Below, in pieces: positions 1-8,127 of a stretch of 64,000 nucleotides of DNA; the first letter of the stretch is position 1, and each line of letters opens with the position of its first letter. A program made the translations under genes and the position numbers. The notes beneath the pieces are model-generated. The model saw only the letters and a program-made list of their open reading frames with translations, made no database searches and was not told the origin of the DNA. Source of the stretch: DASVXQ01 sp040414855 (lineage in GTDB: Bacteria; Actinomycetota; CALGFH01); contig JBEDUQ010000081.1 of the NCBI GenBank assembly GCA_040414855.1, positions 1 to 64,000 on the forward strand. The letters run 5' to 3'.

Positions 1-813
1 CTGGCCACCGGTCGCCCGCCGTTCGACGAGGACCGTACGCAGCCCCTCGGAGGCGCCGTAGACCGCCGAGCCGAGCCCGGCCGGACCGCCGCCGATGACG
101 ATCAGGTCGTAGAACTCGGCCGCCGGCTCGGTGGACAGCCCGGTCGCGGCCGCGATCTCCGCGCCCGTGGGGGAACGCAGCGCCGTGCCGTCCGGAGTGA
201 TCACCACGGGGATGTCGTCGGGCCCGGCGCCCGCCGCGTCGAGCAGCCGGCAGCCCTCCGGCTCGTCCACGGAGTACCAGCGGTAGGGCACGGAGTTGCG
301 GGCCAGGAAGTCGCGGGTCTTGAACGACGGTGCCGACCAGCGGTGCCCGATCACCTTGGTCTCGGCCACCTCGACGTCGGGCTGGCCGAGGTAGGCCTCC
401 AGCATCGCGTCGACGATCGGGTAGAGCTTCTCCTCGGGCGGCTCCCACGGCTTCATCAGGTAGTGATCGACGTCGACCACGTTGATCGCCGCGATCGCCG
501 CCTCGGTGTCGGCGTAGGCGGTCAGCAGCGCGCGCCTCGCGTGCGGGAACAGGTCCATGGCGGCCTCGAGGAACTCGATACCGCTCATCTCGGGCATGCG
601 GTAGTCGGCGAGCATCACCGCCACGCGGCCGCCGCGCAGCTTGATGTCGCGCAGGGCCTCAAGCGCCTCGGCGCCGGAGCCGGCGCGCACGATCTGGTGC
701 TCCGAGCCGTAGCGTCGGCGCAGGTCGCGCGCGACCGCCCGCGACACGGACGGGTCGTCGTCGACCGTGAGCAGCAGCGGCCTGCTCACCGGGGCATCGG
801 CTGTGGCCGTCAC
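1..813 (-). CDS. Response regulator receiver fused to thioredoxin reductase-like FAD oxidoreductase (partial, 3' end outside window)
   Basis: The first 271 residues are visible, read from a GTG start at 813 preceded by GAAGG; the gene runs off the window at base 1. Residues about 12-130 form a receiver domain, with the acidic pocket VDDD near residues 17-20, phosphoacceptor Asp70 in LADYRMPEMSG, and the conserved Lys in MKPW. A linker region (about 155-225) resembles a glutaredoxin/thioredoxin-like fold and contains a PYRW...DDIPVV pattern. A Rossmann FAD-binding start, DLIVIGGGPAGLGSAVYG, follows at about residue 233. This order matches known fused response regulator/thioredoxin-disulfide reductase proteins. 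By family, such a protein would couple a phosphorelay or redox signal to FAD/NADPH chemistry in the cytoplasm. The redox CxxC cannot be checked because it lies outside the window. Downstream genes are not visible. Confidence 0.8.
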   Translation of the reverse strand, partial: MTATADAPVSRPLLLTVDDDPSVSRAVARDLRRRYGSEHQIVRAGSGAEALEALRDIKLRGGRVAVMLADYRMPEMSGIEFLEAAMDLFPHARRALLTAYADTEAAIAAINVVDVDHYLMKPWEPPEEKLYPIVDAMLEAYLGQPDVEVAETKVIGHRWSAPSFKTRDFLARNSVPYRWYSVDEPEGCRLLDAAGAGPDDIPVVITPDGTALRSPTGAEIAAATGLSTEPAAEFYDLIVIGGGPAGLGSAVYGASEGLRTVLVERRATGGQ

Positions 814-894
814 CGGGTGCCTTCGTGGTTCATCGCGACCTCCACCATCCAAGAGGCCTCAGTGTGCCACCGGATCAACCGTCCAAGCTGCCTT

Positions 895-2163
895 TCAACG
901 GGACCCGGTCTGACCGTCCTCCAGGCGCGCGGCCCGGCCGTTGAGGTAGCGCTGCTGCGGGAGGCTCATGGTCCGGCCGGCGGCCTCGCGGTAGGCGTCG
1001 CGCGCGGCCTCGCGCTCGCCGGCCATCTCCAGCAGGTGGGCGCGCGCGCCGTGGAAGCGGTGGTCGCCGGCGATCCGCTCGTCGGATCGGAGCCGCTCGA
1101 GCAGGTCGAGCCCGGCCGGCGCGCCGTGGACCATAGCGACCGCGACCGCGTGGTTGAGGGCGACCACGGGATTGTCGGAGATCCGCAGCAGCAGCTCGTA
1201 CAGCGCCTCGATCTGCGGCCAGTCGGTCGCCTCGGCGCTCGGCGCCTGGTCGTGGACTGCGGCGATCGCCGCTTGAAGCTGGTACGGGCCGGTCGGCCCG
1301 CGCGGGAGCGCCTCGGTGAGCAGCGCGACGCCCTCGGCGATCGCGCGCTGGTCCCAGCGGCTCCGGTCCTGCTCGGCCATGAGGATCAGGGCGCCGTCGG
1401 GCCCGGTCCTGGCCGGCCGGCGCGCGTCGGTGAGCAGCATCAGCGCGAGCAGGCCGGCCACCTCGCCGTCCTCGGGCAGCAGGCGGTGGACCATGCGCGC
1501 CAGCCGGATCGCCTCGGCGGCCAGCTCGCCGCGATGGAGGGTCGGCCCCGCGGTGGTCACATAGCCCTCGTTGAAGATCAGGTAGAGCACGTGGAGCACC
1601 ACGACCAGGCGCTCGGCGGACTCCCCTGGCGGCGGCATCGCGAAATGGACGCCGTCGTCCTTGATGCGCTGCTTCGCCCGGGTGATGCGCCTGGTCATGG
1701 TCGCCTCGGGCACCAGAAAGGCGCGGGCGACCTCCGCGGTGGTGAGCCCGCCGACCGCCCGCAGCGTGAGCGCGATCTGCGAGGCCGGCGACAGCGCCGG
1801 GTGGCAGCACAGGAACAGCAGGATCAGGGTGTCGTCGCCCTTGGGCGCGGCCCGGTCGGCGGCGGGGGCCACCCACCGCTCGGGTAGGGCCCGGACGGCG
1901 ACCGCGTCCTCGCGCCGCTGCCGCGCCTGCTCGCTCCGCAGCGAGTCGGTGAGCCGGCGGGACGCCACGGTGATCAGCCATCCCGCAGGGTTGTCCGGGA
2001 CGCCCTGGTTCGGCCATTGCACCGCGGCGGCGAGCAGCGCCTCCTGGGTGGCGTCCTCGGCGAGGTCGAAATGCCCGTATCGCCGGACAACCGAGGCGAG
2101 GACCCGCGGCGCCAGCTCGCGCAGCAGGTCCTCGGTCTCGGCGACGGGCATCGCGACGATCAC
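895..2163 (-). CDS. ECF42-group RNA polymerase sigma factor with C-terminal TPR-like domain
   Basis: Cytoplasmic sigma factor of about 422 residues. Sigma region 2 lies at about residues 10-75 (VLASVVRRYGHFDLAEDATQEALL, quoted in part) with the PAGWLITVASRRLTD motif. Sigma region 4 follows at about 115-170 (ALTLRAVGGLTTAEVARAFLVPEATMTRRITRAK, quoted in part). The remainder is the long helical SnoaL-free, TPR-type tail typical of the ECF42 group, with YLIFNEGY and LLLMLLTDARR-like segments. The GTG start at 2163 overlaps the stop of the upstream DGPF gene (GTGA), which implies translational coupling; an ATG at 2151 is the alternative. ECF42 factors are known to sit beside DGPF/YCII proteins, as here, and lack a classical anti-sigma factor. 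A close paralogue lies at 6196-7458. I am sure of the family; the stimulus is unknown. Confidence 0.93.
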   Translation of the reverse strand: MIVAMPVAETEDLLRELAPRVLASVVRRYGHFDLAEDATQEALLAAAVQWPNQGVPDNPAGWLITVASRRLTDSLRSEQARQRREDAVAVRALPERWVAPAADRAAPKGDDTLILLFLCCHPALSPASQIALTLRAVGGLTTAEVARAFLVPEATMTRRITRAKQRIKDDGVHFAMPPPGESAERLVVVLHVLYLIFNEGYVTTAGPTLHRGELAAEAIRLARMVHRLLPEDGEVAGLLALMLLTDARRPARTGPDGALILMAEQDRSRWDQRAIAEGVALLTEALPRGPTGPYQLQAAIAAVHDQAPSAEATDWPQIEALYELLLRISDNPVVALNHAVAVAMVHGAPAGLDLLERLRSDERIAGDHRFHGARAHLLEMAGEREAARDAYREAAGRTMSLPQQRYLNGRAARLEDGQTGSR

Positions 2164-2585
2164 ATCTCCAGGTCGGGCGGGCCCTCGGCGATCGGCCGGA
2201 TGTCCACGTACCACTTCTGATCGAGGGTCGCGTCCTCAGGGTGCGGGGTGTCCGCCAGGCGCGAGGCGATCTCGGTGGCGCGGTCGAAGCTCTCGCAGTC
2301 GATGATCCAGTAGCCGGCCAGGACCTCCTGGGTCTCGGCGTAGGGCCCGTCGGTCACCACCGGAACGCCGGCGCGAAGCTCGATCCGCCTGGTGTGGACC
2401 GGCGCGGTCAGGCCGCGCGTCTCGACCAGCTCCCCGGACTCCACCAGCTCCTTGTTGAACCGCTCCATGAACGCGCCGAGGGCGCCCATCTCCTCCGGCG
2501 TCCAGGCGCGCCGGTCGGCGGTCCCCTGGCCGCTGAGGACGTCGTAGTCCCGCTGCGACCCGTTGACCAGCAACATGAAGTTCAT
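2160..2585 (-). CDS. DGPF/YCII-domain protein, ECF42 partner
   Basis: Small cytoplasmic protein of 141 residues with a YCII-related alpha+beta fold. It contains the signature VVTDGPYAETQEVLAGYWII around residues 78-98, the DGPF motif appearing as DGPY. The ATG at 2585 has a strong GAGGAG ribosome site nine bases upstream. The stop codon overlaps the GTG of the ECF42 sigma gene, so the two form a coupled operon. In characterised ECF42 systems, DGPF proteins are the main neighbour and regulon members, and may modulate the sigma factor or act as small enzymes; no reaction is established. A possible self-activated promoter lies upstream (2632-2661). Confidence 0.92.
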   Translation of the reverse strand: MNFMLLVNGSQRDYDVLSGQGTADRRAWTPEEMGALGAFMERFNKELVESGELVETRGLTAPVHTRRIELRAGVPVVTDGPYAETQEVLAGYWIIDCESFDRATEIASRLADTPHPEDATLDQKWYVDIRPIAEGPPDLEM

Positions 2586-2631
2586 GAGCGCTCCTCTCCG
2601 CTCTGGCACCTTGGTGGTGCCGCTCAACAGA

Positions 2632-2661
2632 GACGTCGGAGCCGGCGGCGCGCCCCGGACA
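2632..2661 (-). promoter_or_regulatory. Candidate ECF42-type promoter for the DGPF-sigma operon
   Basis: On the minus strand TGTCCG is followed after 17 bases by CGACGTC, about 47 bases before the DGPF start codon. As I recall, ECF42 promoters carry a TGTCGA-like -35 and a CG-rich CGA/TC -10, so this is a plausible self-activated promoter. It rests on motif resemblance only, and GC-rich DNA makes chance matches likely. Confidence 0.35.
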
Positions 2662-2677
2662 TCCACCGGGGTCGAGC

Positions 2678-4084
2678 CTACCGGCGACCGCGGAGAAGGT
2701 CGGCGACCTCGGCGATCCCCCGGCGGATGCCGCTCTCGGTGACGTTGCCGAAGGCGAGCACCAGCTCGGGCGGGACGGTCGCGCGGTCGGCGCGGTAGTC
2801 GCTCATGCCGTACAGGCCGATGGATCGCTCCCGCGCCGCCGCGACCACCGCCCGCTCGCCGGTCCCCGCGGGCAGCCGCGCCACCGCGTGGAACCCCGCG
2901 GCGAGCCCGGTCAGCTTCACCTCCGGGGCGTGCTCGGCGAGCGCGTCGACCAGCGCCTGCCTGCGGGCGCCGTAGACGCTGCGCATGCGGCGCAGGTGGC
3001 GGTCGTAGCGTCCCGACTCGATCAGCCTGGCGAGCGCGAGCTGCTCCAGCGCCGGCGAGCCCTTGTCGTCGACCCGCTTCTGCCAGGCGATCGCCTCGGC
3101 GAGCCACGCAGGGCAGGCGATCCAGCCCAGGCGCATGCCCGGGCCCAGCGACTTGCTGACCGTGCCCATGGCCACCACCCGGTCGGGCGCCAGCCCCTGC
3201 ACCGCCCCGACCGCCTGGCGGTCGTAGCGGAACTCGGCGTCGTAGTCGTCCTCGAGCACCACGCCGTCGACCCGGTTGGCCCAGTCGATCAGGGCGTGGC
3301 GGCGCTCCGGCGCCAGCACCACGCCGGTCGGGGTCTGGTGCGCCGGGGTGAGCACCACCGCGCGGGCGCCGCTGTGGGCCAGCGCGTCGACGTCGACGCC
3401 GCGCTCGTCGACCTTGATCGGCACCGCCTCCAGGCCGGCGCGCTCGGCGACGCCGTCGTTGTCGCGGTCGCCGGGGTCCTCGATCCCGACCCGCCGCACG
3501 CCCTGGAGGGCCAGCGCGCGCAGCACCAGGTTGACCCCCTGGGCGAAGCCGGTGCAGATCACCATCAGCTCCGGGTCGACGGCGGCGCCCCGGACCCGTC
3601 GCAGGTACGAGGCGAGCACCTGGCGCAGGGTCTGGAGGCCGCGCGGGTCGCCGTAGTCGACCGCGGCGGTGGGGGCGTGGCGCCCGGCCTCGTTGAGCGC
3701 CCACAGCCAGTCGCGCATCGGGAAGCTGGTCAGGTCGGGGACGCCGTAGCGGAAGTCGACCTCGAGCCGGGCGGCCGGCGCCGGCCTGGCGACCGGAGGC
3801 GGCGGCGTCACCGCGCCGGCGGCGACCCGGGTGGCCGAGCCGACCCGGGTGCTGAGGTAGCCCTCGGCCTCGAGCTGCTCGTAGCACTCCAGCACCAGCC
3901 CGCGCGAGATCCCCAGCTCGCGGGCCAGCGCGCGCGAGGAGGGCAGCCGCTCGCCCGCGCTTAGGCGGCCCGATCGGATCGCCTCGCGGAGCGCACGCTG
4001 GAGCTGGGAGCCCAGCGGCTCCCGGTGCTCCCGGTCCAGCCGAAGGAGCAGCTCAGGGCCCAGACCGGCCCATGCAACCGTCAC
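2678..4084 (-). CDS. MocR/PdxR-family transcriptional regulator (GntR winged helix + aminotransferase domain)
   Basis: A 468-residue DNA-binding regulator. Residues about 10-80 are a GntR winged helix (PLGSQLQRALREAIRSGRL, then LPSSRALARELGISRGLVLECYEQLEAEGY, quoted in part). After a linker, residues about 110-468 are a fold-type I aminotransferase-like domain with the PLP-binding Lys311 in GTVSKSLGPGMRLGW and the DDYDAEFRYDR motif. MocR proteins normally use PLP or an amino-compound adduct as effector and regulate a divergent neighbour; here that neighbour is the CehA-like hydrolase. The start is the GTG at 4084, eight bases after a TAAGGT box. Longer upstream in-frame sequence is low-complexity and unlikely to be translated. 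The promoter contains an inverted repeat (4085-4109) suited to autoregulation. Confidence 0.93.
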   Translation of the reverse strand: MTVAWAGLGPELLLRLDREHREPLGSQLQRALREAIRSGRLSAGERLPSSRALARELGISRGLVLECYEQLEAEGYLSTRVGSATRVAAGAVTPPPPVARPAPAARLEVDFRYGVPDLTSFPMRDWLWALNEAGRHAPTAAVDYGDPRGLQTLRQVLASYLRRVRGAAVDPELMVICTGFAQGVNLVLRALALQGVRRVGIEDPGDRDNDGVAERAGLEAVPIKVDERGVDVDALAHSGARAVVLTPAHQTPTGVVLAPERRHALIDWANRVDGVVLEDDYDAEFRYDRQAVGAVQGLAPDRVVAMGTVSKSLGPGMRLGWIACPAWLAEAIAWQKRVDDKGSPALEQLALARLIESGRYDRHLRRMRSVYGARRQALVDALAEHAPEVKLTGLAAGFHAVARLPAGTGERAVVAAARERSIGLYGMSDYRADRATVPPELVLAFGNVTESGIRRGIAEVADLLRGRR

Positions 4085-4109
4085 GGCACGGCACCTTATC
4101 AGCCGTACC
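4085..4109 (-). promoter_or_regulatory. MocR promoter with inverted-repeat operator candidate
   Basis: GGTACGGC at the upstream side (4102-4109) and GCCGTGCC next to the start (4085-4092) form an 8-bp inverted repeat with one mismatch, separated by nine bases. The minus-strand -10-like TAAGGT (4093-4098) lies inside the spacer, so a protein bound there would cover the -10 element of the MocR gene. Autoregulation is an inference from this position. Confidence 0.45.
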
Positions 4110-4194
4110 AGAGGGCCGGCCGCCGTTGGGCCGGCGAATGGGCCCCGCGGTCCGGCGGTTGCCTCGCGGGTGCTCGGGCTGCGAGGCTCAGGCC

Positions 4195-6219
4195 ATGTGC
4201 TGCGAGGGGACCGGGCCGCTCCCGCTCCCCGCCGAGGCGATCGAGGCGCTGGCACGCTACCGCCAGCTGCTCGAGGCGCGCGGCTGGGACTGGGGCGACG
4301 ACCGCATCGACTTCTGGCGCTGGGAGCGATTCGCCGTGCTCGGGCCCGTGATCGAGGAGTTCATGACCCGCGGCGACTGGCCGGACGCGATCCGCTCGGT
4401 GATCGGCGACCGGGTACCGCCCGCCGTGGTGATGGTGCGGGTGGACGGCGACGGCCGGGCGCGCGCCGACCTGGGGCCGCCACGCACGGTGATCTCGGGC
4501 CGGCCGGCGCGGATCGACGTGGTGGTCGACTCGGCCTCGGACCGCGAGCTGTCCCTGTCGGTGGCCGGCGAGCCGGTGCGGGTGCGGCCGCGCGGCGCGG
4601 CGCTGGTCACCATCGAGCTCGAGTCGGCCGAGCCGGCGTTCACGGTCGAGCTCGGGGATCAGCGGCTGCCGGTCGAGGGCGCGATCGCCACCGCGGCCAC
4701 GGCCGTGCTGCGGCTCGCCTCCCCGCGCTGCTCGCGATGGTCGGTCACCGATCCGAGCGGCGGGGCCTGGTTCCCGGAGGGGGTCCTCGCGAAGTGGGAC
4801 GCGCACGGCCGGCCCTTCTTCCACGGACACGACCTGACCCTCTCGGTGCCGGCCGGGCCGCTCGAGGTGGTCTGCGCGCGCGGGCTCGAGTTCGACCGGA
4901 CCACCGTCGACGTTCACGTCGACGCCCGCGAGACCCGCGCGGTGGAGTGCGACCCGCCACGGCTGTTCGATCCCGCCGCCGGCGGCTGGTACGGGGGCGA
5001 CCTGCACGTCCACATGAACTACGGCGGCGACCTGGTCTGCGCGCCGGAGGACGCCGCCCGCATGCAGCTCGGCGAGGGCCTCCATCTGGCCAACCTGGTG
5101 GCCGGCAACTGCCTCACCTCGCTGGTCTACGACCGCGAGCTGCTGGAGGGCTTCGCCGGCCGGGACCTCCCCTGGCCGGGCGGCGGGATGCTCGCCCGGA
5201 TGGGCGTTGAGTACCGCAACGACCTGCTCGGCCACGTCCACGCCCTCGGCCCGTGCGCCGCGCCGGCCAGCTACCAGAGCGGCCACGAGCGCTCCGACCA
5301 TCCGGAGGACTGGCCGCCCAACAAGACCGCCTGCGAAGCGCTCCGGGCTCTCGACGCCACCGTCGGCTACTGCCATCCGGCGCTCACCGACTTCCCGGAC
5401 GGGTCGACCCGCGGCTTCTTCGACTACCCGCACTCGGTCGAGGCCAGGGAGCTGGTCGCCGACGCCGCCCTCGGGGTGGTCGACTCGATCGACCTGATCT
5501 CGCCGTTCAATGACCAGGGCGCGACCTACCTCTACCACCGGCTGCTCTCGTGCGGGCTGCGGCTGGCCGCGACCGCGGGGACCGATGTGTTCCTGTCCTT
5601 CTCGCAGCTCGGCACGGCGTCGAACCCTCCCGGCTGGGGCCGCGTCTACGCCCACCTCGACGACCGGCCGCTGTCGGTGGAGGCGTTCAAGGACGCCATC
5701 CGCCAGGGCCGCACCATGGTCACCAACGGCCCATGGCTGTCGCTGGAGGTGAACGGGCACGGCCCGGGCGCGGTGCTGGACCTGTCGGGCGGCGAGCGGG
5801 TCGAGGTCACCGCCAGGGTGGCCGGCCCTGGTGCGGAGTGGCTGCGGCTGGTCGGGCCCGACGGGACCCTGGCCGAGGGCGACCCCGGCTCCGAGCTGCG
5901 CTTGGAGGTCGCGACGGACGCGCCCACCTGGATCGCCGCGATGGCCGGCGGCGGCCGCCATCCCAACACGCTCGACCAGTCGGTCTTCGCCCACAGCACC
6001 CCGGTGTACGTCGACGTCGCCGGCCGGCGGGTCGCCCGGGCCACCGACGCGCGCTGGTGCCTGGAGCTGCTCGACGAGCTGGAGCGGTTCGCCGGCCGCC
6101 ACGGCCACTTCGAGCCGGCGACTCGGGAGGAGCGCTTCGGCGACCTGGTCGCGGTGATCGAGGCCGCCCGCGGCTTCTACCGCGGCGTGGTTGAGTCAGC
6201 CGCCGTCGGCACCGCCTGA
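4195..6219 (+). CDS. CehA/McbA-type PHP-fold metallohydrolase
   Basis: A 674-residue protein. Residues about 1-60 are a helical segment (LPAEAIEALARYRQLLEARG), 60-265 a beta-rich region, and about 266-520 a PHP-like metal-dependent hydrolase. Metal-ligand motifs are GDLHVHMNYGG near residue 270, GYCHPALTDFPDG near 390 and TAGTDVFLSF near 460. A C-terminal beta-sandwich segment (GHGPGAVLDLSGGERVEV) follows, as in the CehA/McbA carbaryl-hydrolase-related group. No signal peptide is seen from the ATG at 4195. The family hydrolyses esters, carbamates or phosphoester-like substrates; the substrate here is unknown. It is divergent from the MocR gene, which probably regulates it. Its 3' end overlaps the convergent sigma gene by 24 bases. 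Confidence 0.85.
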   Translation: MCCEGTGPLPLPAEAIEALARYRQLLEARGWDWGDDRIDFWRWERFAVLGPVIEEFMTRGDWPDAIRSVIGDRVPPAVVMVRVDGDGRARADLGPPRTVISGRPARIDVVVDSASDRELSLSVAGEPVRVRPRGAALVTIELESAEPAFTVELGDQRLPVEGAIATAATAVLRLASPRCSRWSVTDPSGGAWFPEGVLAKWDAHGRPFFHGHDLTLSVPAGPLEVVCARGLEFDRTTVDVHVDARETRAVECDPPRLFDPAAGGWYGGDLHVHMNYGGDLVCAPEDAARMQLGEGLHLANLVAGNCLTSLVYDRELLEGFAGRDLPWPGGGMLARMGVEYRNDLLGHVHALGPCAAPASYQSGHERSDHPEDWPPNKTACEALRALDATVGYCHPALTDFPDGSTRGFFDYPHSVEARELVADAALGVVDSIDLISPFNDQGATYLYHRLLSCGLRLAATAGTDVFLSFSQLGTASNPPGWGRVYAHLDDRPLSVEAFKDAIRQGRTMVTNGPWLSLEVNGHGPGAVLDLSGGERVEVTARVAGPGAEWLRLVGPDGTLAEGDPGSELRLEVATDAPTWIAAMAGGGRHPNTLDQSVFAHSTPVYVDVAGRRVARATDARWCLELLDELERFAGRHGHFEPATREERFGDLVAVIEAARGFYRGVVESAAVGTA

Positions 6220-7458
6220 GGGCGCCAGGCTCGCGGCCCGCGACTCCAGGTAGTCGCGCTCGGGAAGGCTGGTGGTCCGCCGCGCGGCCGAACGGTAGCG
6301 GGCCAGGGCGCCGTCGCGGTCGCCGGCCATCTCCAGCAGGTGCGCGCGGACCGCGTCGAGGCGGTGATGGCCGGCGAGCTGACCGTCCCCCTCCAGGGCG
6401 TCCAGCAGCTCCAGCCCCGCCCGCGGGCCGTGGACCATCGCCACCGCGACCGCCCGGTTCAGGGTCACCATCGGGTTGGGCGCGACCCGCTCCAGCATCT
6501 CGTAGAGCGCCAGGATCTGCGGCCAGTCGGTGTCCTCGGCGCGGGCCGCCTCGTCGTGGACCGCGGCGATCGCCGCCTGGAGCTGGTATGGGCCCAGCGG
6601 CGCCCGCTGGAGCGTGCCGGTGACCAGCGCCACGCCCTCGCGGATCCGGGCCCTGTCCCACCGGGACCGGTCCTGCTCGGCCAGCGGGACCAGCGCGCCG
6701 TCGGGCCGCGTCCGCGACGGGCGCCGGGCGTCGGTCAGCAGCATCAGCGCCAGCAGCCCGGTCACCTCGCCGTCGCCGGGCAGCAGCTCGCGCAGCGCCC
6801 GCGTCAGCCGGATCGCCTCGGCGGTCAGGTCGGTGCGCTGAAGCCGCGGTCCCGAGGTGGCGGTGTAGCCCTCGTTGAAGACCAGGTAGAGCACGTGCAG
6901 CACCACCCGCAGCCGCTCGGCCCGCTCGCCGGGCGGAGGCAGCTCGAAACGCGCCCCGCTGCGCTTGATCGTCGCCTTGGCGCGGCTGATCCGCTGCGCC
7001 ATGGTCGCCTCGGGGACCATGAAGGCCCGCGCGATCTCGGCGCTGGTGAGGCCGCCGACCGCCCGCAGGGTCAGGGCGATCTGCGACGGCGCCGACAGCG
7101 CCGGATGGCAGCACATGAAGAGCAGCGTCAGGGTGTCGTCGTGCTCGGGCGGCCGCTCGTCGCCGGGCCCGGGTCGCGCCGCCTCGACCGCCTCGGTGGT
7201 CGCGGCGGCGGCCTCCCGGCGGCGGCGCGCCTCCTCGCCGCGGAGCTGGTCGGTCAGCCGCCGCGAGGCGACCGTGACCAGCCAGCCGCGCGGGTAGTCG
7301 GGGAGCCCCTGCTCGGGCCACTGGACCGAGGCCGCCAGCAGCGCCTCCTGGACCGCGTCCTCGCAGGCGTCGAAGTGGCCGTAGCGGCGCACCAGGGCGC
7401 CGAGCACCTGTGGCGCCAGCTCGCGCAACAGGCCGTCGAACCGCTCGCCGGAGTCCAC
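6196..7458 (-). CDS. Second ECF42-group sigma factor with TPR-like tail
   Basis: A 420-residue paralogue of the sigma factor at 895-2163, with the same layout: region 2 (LVRRYGHFDACEDAVQEALL), YPRGWLVTVASRRLTDQLRG, region 4 (LRAVGGLTSAEIARAFMVPE) and the long helical tail with VLYLVFNEGYTATSG. The GTG start at 7458 is only three bases after the stop of the NarL-type response regulator, so it is the last gene of a kinase-regulator-sigma operon (9347 to 6196). It has no adjacent DGPF gene, unlike the first copy. The 3' end overlaps the convergent metallohydrolase gene by 24 bases. The operon position suggests that phosphorelay output and this sigma factor are co-expressed, but no direct interaction is shown. 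Confidence 0.93.
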   Translation of the reverse strand: MDSGERFDGLLRELAPQVLGALVRRYGHFDACEDAVQEALLAASVQWPEQGLPDYPRGWLVTVASRRLTDQLRGEEARRRREAAAATTEAVEAARPGPGDERPPEHDDTLTLLFMCCHPALSAPSQIALTLRAVGGLTSAEIARAFMVPEATMAQRISRAKATIKRSGARFELPPPGERAERLRVVLHVLYLVFNEGYTATSGPRLQRTDLTAEAIRLTRALRELLPGDGEVTGLLALMLLTDARRPSRTRPDGALVPLAEQDRSRWDRARIREGVALVTGTLQRAPLGPYQLQAAIAAVHDEAARAEDTDWPQILALYEMLERVAPNPMVTLNRAVAVAMVHGPRAGLELLDALEGDGQLAGHHRLDAVRAHLLEMAGDRDGALARYRSAARRTTSLPERDYLESRAASLAPSGGADGG

Positions 7459-7461
7459 GGC

Positions 7462-8127
7462 TCAGCGGCCCACGATGCCGGCGTCGTGGGCGAGCAGCCC
7501 GGCCTGGGTGCGGTTGGCGCAGCCGAGCTTCTCGAGCGTGCGGGAGACGTAGCCCTTCACGGTCGCCTCGGAGAGGAAGAGCCGCGCCGCGATCTGGGCG
7601 TTCGAGAGCCCCTCGCCGAGCCCCTGGAGGACCTCCAGCTCGCGCTCGGTCAGCGAGTCGGCCAGCTCCCTGGCCCGCTGCCGGCTCGACTGCTGGTCGG
7701 TGGAGGCGGCGACCAGGCGCCGGGCGGCCGCGGGCGACAGCACCATATTGCCGTCGGCGGCGACCCGGACCAGGCCGATCAGGTCCTCCGGCGGCGTCGA
7801 CTTGACCAGGAAGCCGGCGGCGCCGGCGCGCAGCGCCCGCAGCACGTACTGGTCGGCGTCGAAGGTGGTCAGCGCGACCACCGCCGGCGGGTCGGCGAAC
7901 CTGGCGATCCGCTCGATCGCGGTCAGGCCGTCGACGCCGGGCATGCGCAGGTCCATCAGCACCACGTCGGGATGATTGCGCCGCACCGACTCGACCGCGG
8001 CGGCGCCGTCGTGCGCCTCGTCGACCACCTCGATGTCGCCGGAGGCGCCGAGGATGGTCCGCAGGTGGGCGCAGACCATCGGCTCGTCGTCGACCACGAT
8101 CACCCGCACGGGCCGTCCGGCCGCCAT
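7462..8127 (-). CDS. NarL/FixJ-type response regulator (LuxR HTH)
   Basis: A 221-residue transcription factor. The receiver domain (about 8-125) has the acidic pair VVDDEP, phosphoacceptor Asp59 in LMDLRMPGVDG, Thr in ALTTFD, and Lys in FLVKSTPPED. The LuxR-type helix-turn-helix at about 155-215 reads LTERELEVLQGLGEGLSNAQIAARLFLSEATVKGYVSRTLEKLG (quoted in part in other terms: the canonical ERE...ATVK pattern). The start ATG at 8127 shares its A with the TGA of the kinase gene (TGATG), so the pair is coupled. It is the partner of the kinase at 8127-9347 and precedes the ECF42 gene by three bases. Confidence 0.95.
   Translation of the reverse strand: MAAGRPVRVIVVDDEPMVCAHLRTILGASGDIEVVDEAHDGAAAVESVRRNHPDVVLMDLRMPGVDGLTAIERIARFADPPAVVALTTFDADQYVLRALRAGAAGFLVKSTPPEDLIGLVRVAADGNMVLSPAAARRLVAASTDQQSSRQRARELADSLTERELEVLQGLGEGLSNAQIAARLFLSEATVKGYVSRTLEKLGCANRTQAGLLAHDAGIVGR

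Noticed and set aside
4099..6108. A 669-codon open frame on the minus strand inside the CehA-like gene
   Set aside because: It lies wholly under a gene with clear motifs. Long shadow frames are expected at this GC content, and the protein is Arg/Pro/Gly-rich with no domain.
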